Positions 38,384-46,848 of a DNA stretch of 64,000 nucleotides are shown here, one piece after another. The DNA is taken from the NCBI RefSeq assembly GCF_003385115.1, contig NZ_QUNI01000001.1, positions 434,001 to 498,000 of the forward strand, given 5' to 3'. Numbering within the stretch: position 1 is the first letter of the stretch; each line of letters starts with the position of its first letter. The notes under the pieces are model-generated. The model did not search any database and was not told the origin of the DNA. It worked only from the letters and a program-made list of their open reading frames with translations. Both the position numbers and the translations under genes were made by a program. This DNA is from Flavobacterium aquicola (GTDB taxonomy: Bacteria > Bacteroidota > Bacteroidia > Flavobacteriales > Flavobacteriaceae).

Positions 38384-39154
38384 ATGAAAAAAATCTTACT
38401 CTTCATAATTTTATTGATAGTATTTATTTTGCAGTCCTGCACCACAAAAAAATCAATGCACTATTTACAGGATATAGATAATTATACTAATTCACCATTA
38501 AATTATGGGACGACCAAAATACAGCCTAACGATATTTTAAAAATTGACGTTAGTGATCTTAATCCTTTGGTTGCTGCTCCTTTTAATATTAATGGAGGGA
38601 GTTCTGGATCACAGCAATCAATTGAAAACATGAGACTGGAAGGCTACTTAGTTACTCCCCAAGGGAATATCACTATGCCAATCTTGAATGAGGTTAAAGT
38701 GGGCGGATTAACACCTGCAAATGTGGAGAGCTTGGTAAAAAGCCGTTTAATAAATGAAGGATATTTAGTAAATCCTACGGTTATGGTTCGAGTCTTAAAT
38801 AATAAATTTACCATTTTGGGAGAAGTGAATTCTCCAGGCGTAAAACCCTTTTCTGAAGAATCCATAAGCTTACTCGATGCGATTGGATTGGCAGGAGATC
38901 TTACTTATTCGGCCATTCGAAAAGATGTAAAACTTATTAGAGAAGTAGACGGAAAACGTATTGTTTATCATATTGACCTGACAGCATCTTCATGGATGAA
39001 TGAGCCAAATTTTCGGATCAGACAAAATGATGTCATCATAATAATGGCTAATAAGCTGAAAGTAAACAGTGGAGGTTTAATCAAAGACCCAATACAATTG
39101 CTAGGTTTAATACTTTCATTTACTGCTTTATTCCTAGTAATAAAGAATAACTAA
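38384..39154 (+). CDS. wza: Polysaccharide export outer-membrane lipoprotein (Wza-like)
   Basis: 256 residues. Lipobox LQSC at 16-19 after a hydrophobic signal. Poly_export domain: IQPNDILKIDVSDLNP, EGYLVTPQGNITMPIL, GLTPANVESLVKSRLI; a SLBB-like segment follows (FTILGEVNSPG, LLDAIGLAGDL, IRQNDVIIIMANK). A single C-terminal membrane helix (PIQLLGLILSFTALFLVI) is typical of Bacteroidota versions. Forms the outer-membrane exit channel working with Wzc, encoded next. Confidence 0.93.
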   Translation: MKKILLFIILLIVFILQSCTTKKSMHYLQDIDNYTNSPLNYGTTKIQPNDILKIDVSDLNPLVAAPFNINGGSSGSQQSIENMRLEGYLVTPQGNITMPILNEVKVGGLTPANVESLVKSRLINEGYLVNPTVMVRVLNNKFTILGEVNSPGVKPFSEESISLLDAIGLAGDLTYSAIRKDVKLIREVDGKRIVYHIDLTASSWMNEPNFRIRQNDVIIIMANKLKVNSGGLIKDPIQLLGLILSFTALFLVIKNN

Positions 39155-39323
39155 TATAACTTTTAGAAATAAATTTCAAGTTTTTTCTGTACTTGACTTG
39201 AATCAGAATCAGTTTATTTTTATCGATGGTTACTGCTTTTTAATCATACCAAAAATGATGTTCCCTGTTTAACAGACTTGAGTTTGTTATTAGTACGATT
39301 TTATAAAATTTAATAAAAACAGT

Positions 39324-41633
39324 ATGGATTTTAAAAAAGAATTTTTAAAATATTTTAAATATTGGCCTTGGTTTGCGGTTAGTTTAATTCTATTCGGCGG
39401 CGGTGCCTATTATTATATTGGTGCAGTATCGCCTTCCTATGAAACTTCTGCCTTAATCAATATTGATACAAAAAAGCCAAAAGATGCAGAAATAATAGGT
39501 ACAAACAATGTAAAAAAAGACAAAGAAGAAGATTTGGAAGAAGAGAAAATGTTTATCACTTCTAATGATTTCCTGTCAACAATTATTACTGACTTGAAAC
39601 TGAATATTAATTATTATGAAAAAGGATATTTAGATAACAAAGTATCATATGACATCCCATTTGAAGTAAAATCATTGGTATCTAATGATTCGCTTCCACA
39701 AATGGCTTATAATGTAAAAATAGTAGAACAAGGATTTATAGTAAATGAAGTTTCTACAGAAAAGCGCTATATGATACGCAATCATACAAGTAGCCGTGTT
39801 TTTAAAAATATACCTTTCACAATTGAACTAACTTCAAAAGCTAAAAAAAATATTTTAAACTATCTCGATAAAGAATATGTGGTAACTCTTGAACCTACAG
39901 GAATAGCGCTAAAGAATTTGAAAGCAGCGCTAAATGTAGTTTCGTATGACAGCCCAAATACTAACCTGCTTTTGAGCCACATAGGAAATAATCCAGCACT
40001 TTCTGTAAAAATACTGGACAAACTTATTGAGTCATTGGATAAAGATATTGTCGACAATAAACAAAAAAAGTTTACAAAGACAATTTCGTATTTAAACCAG
40101 AGAATAGCAGTTTTTACAAAAGAAAAAGATTCTATTGAAAGTATAAAAGAAAATTATCTGAGCAATAATAATATATATGTTCTAGATCAATATATTGCTG
40201 CGAAAACAACTGAAAAAACAACAACTACAGCCAATTCGCTGCTTAATGAAAAACAAATAGCACTGACCAGATTTGCAATAGATGACATCAGGAAAAGCGG
40301 CAGTACTTCGGTTTTAGGAACAGATTATAACTTAGATCTTCCATCTGTCAGTTCTATGCTTGCAAATTACAATACAAGGCTTATGGAAAGTGAAGTTCTT
40401 TTGCAGAGAGCACAAAAAAACAATCCGACTTACTTGAGTTTAATGGAGCAGTTAAAAATTCAAAAACAAACTATATTAAATACGCTGGGAGATTATTTAA
40501 ACCACTTAAACCAAACTAATGTAGTAAACAAACTAGAGCAGGACAACGCTGTTACTGAAGCAAAAAGCATACCTACAAAAGACAAGGAGCTGGGTAATAT
40601 TAACAATAATCTAAGTCTAAAAGAGGAAACTTATCTGGCTTTACTGCAAAGAAGAGAAGAAGCAATTTTGAATGGAGCAGTTTTGGAATCAAATTTAAGC
40701 ATACTGGATTCTCCACAAACTAATTATTCTGCCATTTTCCCAAAACCCAAGCCTTTTATGCTGGGGGCAATTTTATTTGGTTTTCTATTACCATTGGGCT
40801 TTATATATTTAACACTGCAAATGGATTCGAAAATTCATAATGAAGAAGATATCCAAGGCAAACTGGATGACATTCCTTTTTTAGGAACTATTCCTAAAAT
40901 ACATGTTAGTAAAAAACTTGAAAACTCTGCAACTTCACGATCTATTATCGCTGAAGCTACTTGTACCTTATTCTCTAATATTTCCTATCTATTACCCCAT
41001 AAAGAAGATAAAAAGGGAAATATATTATTGTTTTGCTCTTCTATACAGGGAGAAGGAAAATCGTTTTGTGCTTATCACAATGCAATAACGATCAGTAATC
41101 TTAATAGAAAGGTTTTGCTTATTGGTGCCGATTTAAGAAATCCGCAGCTACATGATTATTTTAATGTCGAAAAAAGCACATTGGGACTTTCAAATTTTTT
41201 ATCTAACAAAAATGAAGATTGGAAAAGCTTTGTAGTAAAAGAACCTAATTCTTCCGAAAATCTTGATATTTTATTTTCAGGGAAAATCCCGCCTAATCCT
41301 ACTCAATTATTAACCAATTCTAATTTTGAAATTTTACTCGAAGAAGCTAAGAATCTATATGATTTTATAATTATAGATACGGCTCCAGTTCAAGTAGTAT
41401 CTGATACTCTTAATTTTAGTTCCTTAGCTGATGTGACTTTGTATATTGTTAAATCCAACTATTCGGATAAAAGGTCATTGAGTCAGCTCAAAAATTTCGT
41501 AAAGAAAGGACAATTAAAAAATGTAGGCATTGTCATTAACGGAATTAATGAAAAAAATGCTTACGGATATGGTTACACCTACAGTTATAAAGAAGAAAAA
41601 AAAGAGAAAAAATCTTGGTTTAAAATAGCATAA
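39324..41633 (+). CDS. wzc: Wzc-like chain-length determinant and BY-type tyrosine kinase
   Basis: 769 residues. N-terminal membrane helix (about 13-33), Wzz periplasmic domain with coiled-coil regions (about 240-450), second helix (PKPFMLGAILFGFLLPLGF, near 470-495), then a cytosolic kinase domain: Walker A SSIQGEGKS near 572, LLIGADLRNP (A'), FIIIDTAPVQVVSD (Walker B). The tail carries a tyrosine cluster, YGYGYTYSYKEE, the expected autophosphorylation sites. It controls polymer length and export together with Wza. No separate phosphatase gene (Wzb) was seen in the window. Confidence 0.93.
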   Translation: MDFKKEFLKYFKYWPWFAVSLILFGGGAYYYIGAVSPSYETSALINIDTKKPKDAEIIGTNNVKKDKEEDLEEEKMFITSNDFLSTIITDLKLNINYYEKGYLDNKVSYDIPFEVKSLVSNDSLPQMAYNVKIVEQGFIVNEVSTEKRYMIRNHTSSRVFKNIPFTIELTSKAKKNILNYLDKEYVVTLEPTGIALKNLKAALNVVSYDSPNTNLLLSHIGNNPALSVKILDKLIESLDKDIVDNKQKKFTKTISYLNQRIAVFTKEKDSIESIKENYLSNNNIYVLDQYIAAKTTEKTTTTANSLLNEKQIALTRFAIDDIRKSGSTSVLGTDYNLDLPSVSSMLANYNTRLMESEVLLQRAQKNNPTYLSLMEQLKIQKQTILNTLGDYLNHLNQTNVVNKLEQDNAVTEAKSIPTKDKELGNINNNLSLKEETYLALLQRREEAILNGAVLESNLSILDSPQTNYSAIFPKPKPFMLGAILFGFLLPLGFIYLTLQMDSKIHNEEDIQGKLDDIPFLGTIPKIHVSKKLENSATSRSIIAEATCTLFSNISYLLPHKEDKKGNILLFCSSIQGEGKSFCAYHNAITISNLNRKVLLIGADLRNPQLHDYFNVEKSTLGLSNFLSNKNEDWKSFVVKEPNSSENLDILFSGKIPPNPTQLLTNSNFEILLEEAKNLYDFIIIDTAPVQVVSDTLNFSSLADVTLYIVKSNYSDKRSLSQLKNFVKKGQLKNVGIVINGINEKNAYGYGYTYSYKEEKKEKKSWFKIA

Positions 41634-41900
41634 CTCAAAATTTTACTCTCTTTAATATTCTATCGTTCCGCATATAATTTTTATCAAACTGATGAACCAC
41701 AACTCTTAGAATTTACGATGATAATCTTAAATACAGTGGTTTAAATTAAAATTCTTATTAATGATTATTTCGACAAACTTATAGTTTTATCGAAGTGAAC
41801 TGTTTTTAATGAAATTTAATTATTATACAGAAATACTGATGATGATAAAGCATTCATTAAGTATATCCAGCTTCTTTGTTTATTTAAAATAATATTTAAA

Positions 41901-42317
41901 ATGTCTAGAAAATTAATTCTATTTCCATTGTTCATTGTTGTTGGATTTGTTTTTTACTATTCTTGGCTGCCAGATCCCAGTTTTAAAAATGAGAGCTATC
42001 TACCAAAATGGCTTTTGGATTGGAGTAATGATTATTACAACTTGAGGACGGCACTTCCTTTTATCGCTTTTGGTTATTTATTAGAAACTTATTCTCAAAA
42101 GAAAACTTTATACAAAATGGATGTAAATAGGAATTTGATTTTTATACAAAATTTAGGTGTGGCAGCGATTGTCGCTTTTATTGCAGAATGCGGTCAATTT
42201 TTAATTAAAGACAGGAATCCAGATTTGATGGATATCTATTTTGGAATTATAGGTAGTTTAATAGGGGCTTTGGTACACAATTTATTTAACAAAATAAGAT
42301 TGAAAAATGCGAAATAG
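41901..42317 (+). CDS. VanZ-like membrane protein
   Basis: 138 residues with four hydrophobic segments. FYYSWLPDPSFK, NLRTALPFIAFGYLLE, AAIVAFIAECGQFLI and RNPDLMDIYFGIIGSLIGALV match the VanZ-like pattern (the late DxxDxxxNxxGxxxG region appears as DLMDIYFGIIGSLIG). Such proteins are frequent beside exopolysaccharide genes, with unclear function. Its last 11 bp overlap the start of the sugar transferase gene, so the two are translationally linked. Confidence 0.8.
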   Translation: MSRKLILFPLFIVVGFVFYYSWLPDPSFKNESYLPKWLLDWSNDYYNLRTALPFIAFGYLLETYSQKKTLYKMDVNRNLIFIQNLGVAAIVAFIAECGQFLIKDRNPDLMDIYFGIIGSLIGALVHNLFNKIRLKNAK

Positions 42318-43707
42318 GCATAAATTTACCTTTATAATGTGCTGTGCAATTGCAGATATGATAGCCATGATATTTGGCACAATATTATGTTTGAATGTTG
42401 CCACTGAAGAGCAAATAGGCTGGAATACTTTATTTTTAAATAAAATGATTCCTATAACAATTTTAAGCTGGTTATTTTCTGTAACCTATTTTCAATTGTA
42501 TCGGGTGGATGTTCTTTTTAGTTTAGAATATTTTTTCCGCAATAGCTGGCGTGCTTTCTTTACACAAAGAATCTTATGGCACAGTTATATTTTTATTTTT
42601 CAGGATAATGTGCTCTATTTCTTTGGAAGCAAGGCTAATTTATTTCAGTTAAGTTTTTTACTATTCTATTTTTTGTCATCAAGAATTTTGTTTACTCTAG
42701 TTATTGGCAAAATTAAAGGATGGGTTTTCAAACGTTATACAGTTGCAATTTGGGGATTTAATAAAACTAGTATTGAATTAGCATCTCACTTAGAAACCAA
42801 TTCCTTTTTTATAGACTTTATAGGTATTATCAACGAAAATTCGTCTGAGACTTATACGAGTAATGATAATTTCAGCATAGCGCTTTGTGAAGCTATTCAT
42901 AATGCATCGAAGGAGAATGTGAATGAGTTGTACATAGTATCCAGTCCAGAATTTATCTCAGATTTAAATTATTTCTTTGAAGTTGGCGATAAGCATTGCA
43001 TGCGTTTGAAATTTGTCCCCGATTTTTCAGCAATTTCAAAAAAACATTTCAGCTCAAGCCATTTAAATAATTTTCATGTCATAAAACCGCGTTATGAACC
43101 ACTTCAAAATGCCTACAACCGATTAGCAAAAAGAATATTTGACCTAGCTTTTAGTTTAATGGTCATTATTTTCATCTTATCATGGCTGTATCCTCTATTG
43201 GCTTTCCTTATAAAAAAACAAAGTAAAGGACCGGTTTTATTCAAACAGATGCGTACAGGCAAAAAAAACGAGCCTTTTTGGTGCTATAAATTTCGAAGCA
43301 TGTATATAAATATGGGAGACGAAAGTCAGCAAGCCCAAAAAGGTGACTCCCGGATCACTCCTATTGGTAAATTTATTCGTCGAACCAGTCTGGATGAGAT
43401 GCCGCAATTTTTTAATGTTTTGATGGGAAATATGAGCGTTGTAGGACCACGACCTCACATGATTAAACACACTACAGACTATAATGACCATATTCACAAT
43501 TTTATGGTTCGCCATTTTGTCAAACCAGGAATTACAGGTCTGTCTCAGGTTTCGGGTCTTAGAGGTGAAACTAAAAAAGTATCTGACATGAAACGGCGCG
43601 TTAGTACGGACATCAAATATGTACAAAGCTGGAGCCTGATTACTGACATTAAAATTTGTTTTTTAACAATTATCGTTACCCTCAAAGGGGATAAAAATGC
43701 TTTTTAA
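42307..43707 (+). CDS. Undecaprenyl-phosphate sugar-1-phosphate transferase (WcaJ-like)
   Basis: 466 residues. Four to five N-terminal membrane helices, a CoA-binding-like middle domain (VAIWGFNKTSIELASHLE) and a C-terminal bacterial sugar transferase domain: RIFDLAFSLMVIIFILSW, GPVLFKQMRTGKKNEPFW, CYKFRSMYIN, RRTSLDEMPQFFNVLMGNMS and VGPRP. Starts repeat-unit synthesis by transferring a hexose-1-phosphate, in WcaJ glucose-1-phosphate, to undecaprenyl phosphate. Unusually the 3' end of this gene (from about 43665) is the start of a tandem repeat whose second copy lies at 43976. Confidence 0.92.
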   Translation: MRNRHKFTFIMCCAIADMIAMIFGTILCLNVATEEQIGWNTLFLNKMIPITILSWLFSVTYFQLYRVDVLFSLEYFFRNSWRAFFTQRILWHSYIFIFQDNVLYFFGSKANLFQLSFLLFYFLSSRILFTLVIGKIKGWVFKRYTVAIWGFNKTSIELASHLETNSFFIDFIGIINENSSETYTSNDNFSIALCEAIHNASKENVNELYIVSSPEFISDLNYFFEVGDKHCMRLKFVPDFSAISKKHFSSSHLNNFHVIKPRYEPLQNAYNRLAKRIFDLAFSLMVIIFILSWLYPLLAFLIKKQSKGPVLFKQMRTGKKNEPFWCYKFRSMYINMGDESQQAQKGDSRITPIGKFIRRTSLDEMPQFFNVLMGNMSVVGPRPHMIKHTTDYNDHIHNFMVRHFVKPGITGLSQVSGLRGETKKVSDMKRRVSTDIKYVQSWSLITDIKICFLTIIVTLKGDKNAF

Positions 43708-44184
43708 ACTAAAAAAAAAGAAACTATGGACATTACTAATTATTTTATTGGTCTACTCACTGGAGCATCTGTGAGTACATTATTTGTTGGTAAAGAATTG
43801 TATAAGTATTATACTAAATATACAATTCAGCAGAAGCAGTTAGATCGAATTTTAAAATTGAATGATAAAATTAAAAATTTGTAATCTACTCAAAACCCCC
43901 AAATCTTAATGCCTTCATATATTCTTGATGATTTGATGCATTTTACCTACAATTACTCATGTTGATTTATTCTTGAACAATTATTGTAACCCTATTTAGG
44001 GATAAAAATGCTTTTAAACTAAAATATAGAAACTATGGACATTACTTATTACTTTATTGGTTTACTCACTGGGGTTTCCGTGAGCACATTTTTTATTGGC
44101 AAAGAATTGTATAAATATTATACTAAGTACACCATTCAGCAAAAACAATTGGATAGGATTTTGAAATTGAATGATAAAATTAAG
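43665..44184 (+). repeat. Tandem duplication of about 210 bp (two units)
   Basis: Unit 1 runs from about 43665 to 43877 and unit 2 from about 43976 to 44184, separated by about 100 unrelated bases. Each unit begins inside coding sequence of the sugar transferase 3' end (unit 2 still reads T-I-I-V-T-L..-D-K-N-A-F) and continues through the short spacer into a micro-protein gene. The units differ by scattered point changes, so the event is not recent. Boundaries were set by eye. Confidence 0.8.
43726..43884 (+). CDS. Micro-membrane protein, copy 1 (52 residues)
   Basis: ATG at 43726 to TAA at 43882-43884, 52 codons. One membrane helix (YFIGLLTGASVSTLFVGKEL) followed by a basic, polar tail YYTKYTIQQKQLDRILKLND and KIKNL. 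It aligns along nearly its whole length with the 67-residue product encoded at 44035-44238, which supports real coding: most differences are silent or conservative (for example ATT/GTT, TTA/TTT third bases). It stops 15 residues earlier than copy 2. Located 18 bp after the sugar transferase gene. Function unknown. Confidence 0.72.
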   Translation: MDITNYFIGLLTGASVSTLFVGKELYKYYTKYTIQQKQLDRILKLNDKIKNL

Positions 44185-44238
44185 AAAATCAAAAATCTAC
44201 ATTCGGTTAAAAATCAAAATTTTAACATTGGAGTGTAG
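44035..44238 (+). CDS. Micro-membrane protein, copy 2 (67 residues)
   Basis: 67 residues: one membrane helix (YFIGLLTGVSVSTFFIGKEL) then a short helical, lysine-rich cytosolic tail (TIQQKQLDRILKLNDKIKK) and an extra IKNLHSVKNQNFNIGV compared with copy 1. Tandem paralogue of the gene at 43726. Not a family I recognise. Position at the end of the exopolysaccharide locus, next to the initiating transferase, suggests an accessory role at the membrane, but nothing in the sequence proves this. Confidence 0.72.
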   Translation: MDITYYFIGLLTGVSVSTFFIGKELYKYYTKYTIQQKQLDRILKLNDKIKKIKNLHSVKNQNFNIGV

Positions 44239-44490
44239 CTATTCATTTATGTTTTCTCCCACTTATGATAATCTGCGAAAAAATCTCAATACATACTAAC
44301 AGAGAGATAGATTATTTACAAAAATTGATAAAGTCATTTTTCAGAAATTAAAACTATAATAGAAACTATTATTCTATTATTGATGGATAAATTATGCCAG
44401 GACAAAATCAATAAAAAAATAATTTCTAAAAGCTAAAAAACAAACCCTAAAACCGGAAGTACATTATTATACTTAAAAATTGAACTAAAT

Positions 44491-45507
44491 ATGGAAGGCA
44501 ACAGCAAAACATTAGGCGAATTTATAATTGAAAACCAAAAAGAATTTAAATATTCATCTGGAGAGTTATCCCGTCTTTTTAACTCAATTAAATTAGCTGC
44601 GAAAATAGTTAGCCATAAAGTAAACAAAGCAGGTTTAGTAGATATTATTGGCGGCGCGGGCGAGAAAAATATTCAAGGCGAAGATCAGCAAAAACTAGAT
44701 GTTTATGCCAATGAAGTTTTTATCAAAACAATAATAAACCGTCAAATTGTATGTGGTATAACTTCGGAAGAAAATGATGATTTCATCACTGTTCAAGGAG
44801 GTGATAATGGCAACAATAATAAGTATATACTTTTAATGGATCCATTAGACGGTTCTTCAAACATAGATGTTAATGTTTCAGTCGGAACGATTTTTTCCGT
44901 TTATAGAAGAATTTCAGAAGTTGGAACTCCAGTTATATTAGAAGATTTTCTTCAGCCAGGAATAAACCAAGTTGCCGCAGGTTATATAATTTATGGAACC
45001 TCTACCATGCTTGTTTATACAACTGGTCACGGTGTAAATGGTTTTACTTTAAATCCAGCAATTGGAACATTTTATTTATCTCATCCCAAAATTAAATTTC
45101 CAGAAGATGGAAATATATATTCGGTAAACGAGGGAAACTATGTTCATTTTCCCCAAGGAATTAAGAACTACATTAAGTTTTGCCAGCAAGAAGAAGGCGA
45201 TCGCCCCTACAGTTCAAGATATATTGGAAGTCTAGTATCGGATATGCATAGAAACATGCTCAAAGGAGGTATTTATATGTATCCAAGCACTAAGTCTACA
45301 AATGGCAAATTAAGACTTCTGTATGAATGCAATCCGATGGCATTTATTACAGAACAAGCTGGAGGCAAGGCTTCTGACGGAGTTTCCCGAATAATGGAGA
45401 TTGAACCAACGAGCTTACACGAAAGAGTGCCATTTTATAGCGGAAGCATAAATATGGTTGAAAAAGTAGAGAATTTTATATCTGAAGCCAAATTGAGTAA
45501 ATATTAA
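44491..45507 (+). CDS. fbp: Fructose-1,6-bisphosphatase, class I
   Basis: 338 residues, the normal length. Diagnostic metal and phosphate motifs: ITSEENDD (near 91-98), [18 protein letters not shown] (near 115-130), [19 protein letters not shown] and [20 protein letters not shown]. Hydrolyses fructose-1,6-bisphosphate to fructose-6-phosphate in gluconeogenesis. It lies 250 bp after the micro-protein pair and ends at its own terminator. Fructose-6-phosphate is also the entry to GDP-mannose, so the placement beside the locus may help precursor supply; this is inference. Confidence 0.95.
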   Translation: MEGNSKTLGEFIIENQKEFKYSSGELSRLFNSIKLAAKIVSHKVNKAGLVDIIGGAGEKNIQGEDQQKLDVYANEVFIKTIINRQIVCGITSEENDDFITVQGGDNGNNNKYILLMDPLDGSSNIDVNVSVGTIFSVYRRISEVGTPVILEDFLQPGINQVAAGYIIYGTSTMLVYTTGHGVNGFTLNPAIGTFYLSHPKIKFPEDGNIYSVNEGNYVHFPQGIKNYIKFCQQEEGDRPYSSRYIGSLVSDMHRNMLKGGIYMYPSTKSTNGKLRLLYECNPMAFITEQAGGKASDGVSRIMEIEPTSLHERVPFYSGSINMVEKVENFISEAKLSKY

Positions 45508-45536
45508 TTTAAAAAAACAGCAAAAAGAAGAAATGT

Positions 45537-45562
45537 AAAAAGCCCCTTTCCAGGGGCTTTTT
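45537..45562 (+). terminator. Rho-independent terminator of fbp
   Basis: Perfect stem AAAAAGCCCC / GGGGCTTTTT with a 6-nt loop (TTTCCA), 29 bp after the fbp stop. Symmetric A and T flanks could let it act in both directions. Confidence 0.92.
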
Positions 45563-45720
45563 CTGTTTTACTGAACATTCATAAAAAATATCAGTCGCCA
45601 GTTTTTAAAGCAGAAATAGTTCATTGACAAAACATCTAATCGATTAAAGAAAACAATTTTTTATCATGCATTTGAACCTCTTATAAGATGGGTTTAAACT
45701 TTCCTTTTTTCTAAAATAAC

Positions 45721-45754
45721 AAAAAGCCAGAACGTTAAAGTTAACGTACTAGCT
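45721..45754 (-). terminator. Rho-independent terminator of the minus-strand gene at 45920
   Basis: Read on the minus strand: AGCTAG, T, ACGTTAA, 2-nt loop, TTAACGT, T, CTGGCT, then TTTT. The stem has one T-T mismatch and one wobble pair. It lies 166 bp downstream of the 98-residue gene; a T-poor tract on the plus side (CTTTTC) makes plus-strand use weaker. Confidence 0.7.
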
Positions 45755-45919
45755 CTTTTCTTCATTATTCCCCTTTATAATTATATCGTTTAATTGCCTT
45801 TTAATCTAAATAGCAATCTATATTTCGCCAAATATCGGCAAGATTCGTATTTGACTTCATTTCTTTCCAATCAAAAGTAACTGCTATCAGTTCCTAAGAA
45901 TCAGCATTAGTTTTGAAAA

Positions 45920-46216
45920 TTATCCCAAATAACATTTTTCTTCAAAAACAACACCTTCCTCATCTATTGCAACCAAAACCTTTTTATCTTTGGCTGTAAC
46001 CTGAGTCATATATAGCCAAGGCAATGACCACATACCCAAAGTTGCACAACAAATCAAAAAATTAAGGCTATGATTAACCTTTCTGCCTTCTTTATATAAT
46101 ACGGTAAAAGGAGTTTTTTCATTTTGTTCTATAACTACAAAACCATTTTGTATTTTATTTGCAATAGTTTTTCTAAATAGATTTAATTTTTCCTGTTTGA
46201 TAAAATTATTAGCCAT
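45920..46216 (-). CDS. Hypothetical 98-residue protein with hydrophobic C-terminal part
   Basis: Not recognised. N-terminal half is basic and polar (IKQEKLNLFRKTIANKIQNG, VVIEQNEKTPFTVLYKEGRK); a hydrophobic segment follows (FLICCATLGMWSLPWLYM), then a short beta-like end VLVAIDEEGVVFEEKCYLG. Probably an inner-membrane-associated small protein. It stands alone on the minus strand, followed by a terminator and preceded by 630 bp without genes. Confidence 0.6.
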   Translation of the reverse strand: MANNFIKQEKLNLFRKTIANKIQNGFVVIEQNEKTPFTVLYKEGRKVNHSLNFLICCATLGMWSLPWLYMTQVTAKDKKVLVAIDEEGVVFEEKCYLG

Positions 46217-46848
46217 CTTCTTTACATTTAAGTTAATAAGTATTTATATCATATTGAGAACATTACAAATATAAAACTCCTATTATGACTTTACAATACC
46301 CACTTTTGGGGATATTAAAAAAAACATTTTATAACTTATTGATTGTTAATTAATTACAAATTATAAAAAATGTAAAACGTCAAAAAAATCGTCAGACTAA
46401 CCCATAAAAAAAAATAAACAAAATTTTACCTACAAAAAAAAACATGAGATTGTTGAATTTAACAAGTTAAAATGTATTAATTACTTCATGAGCCACAAAC
46501 TATTTTAAATTTCAGAAGCTTTATTAATTTTAGATAACCATTATTCGAAAAAATAAGTCCTTTTCAAACTAAAATAAAAGATAACATGAAGTAATAATTT
46601 ACAAATTCTGCAAGACTAAGAATTCTGGAGTATTCTGAGGAATTTAATAAAAAGCTATTTAACTTTCTTCCTTATTAGATACAAAAATAAAGAGTTTGAA
46701 GATCGTTGCTTACGTTAAACCATCCTATATGGCACAAATTATCTAGCACCCATAAAATGATAGAAAAACATCCCTACAAATAAATAAGACTAAAAAGAAA
46801 AAAACTTTATCTACGAAGAAGACACTAAAAACAGTGCCGAATCGAATT
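46217..46848. other. Non-coding A+T-rich spacer
   Basis: About 630 bp between two minus-strand genes. I find no convincing coding frame, RNA gene or strong hairpin; it should hold the promoter of the 98-residue gene. Confidence 0.5.

Larger units (their letters stand above)
45508..45919. other. Convergent intergenic region with two terminators
   Basis: Holds the fbp terminator and the minus-strand terminator at 45721-45754. Between the latter and the minus-strand gene, a short open stretch on the minus strand (45893-45801) reads with two tryptophans and ends in a stop (for example WKEMKSNTNLADIWRNID) but has no proper start; it may be a gene remnant or chance. Confidence 0.35.

Noticed and set aside
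43237..43626. 129-codon frame antisense to the sugar transferase domain
   Set aside because: Opposite the conserved catalytic region of the WcaJ-like gene; shadow frame.
46641..46720. Short plus-strand open stretch in the spacer upstream of the second flippase gene's 3' end
   Set aside because: About 33 codons without a start codon or recognisable motif; indistinguishable from chance in A+T-rich DNA.
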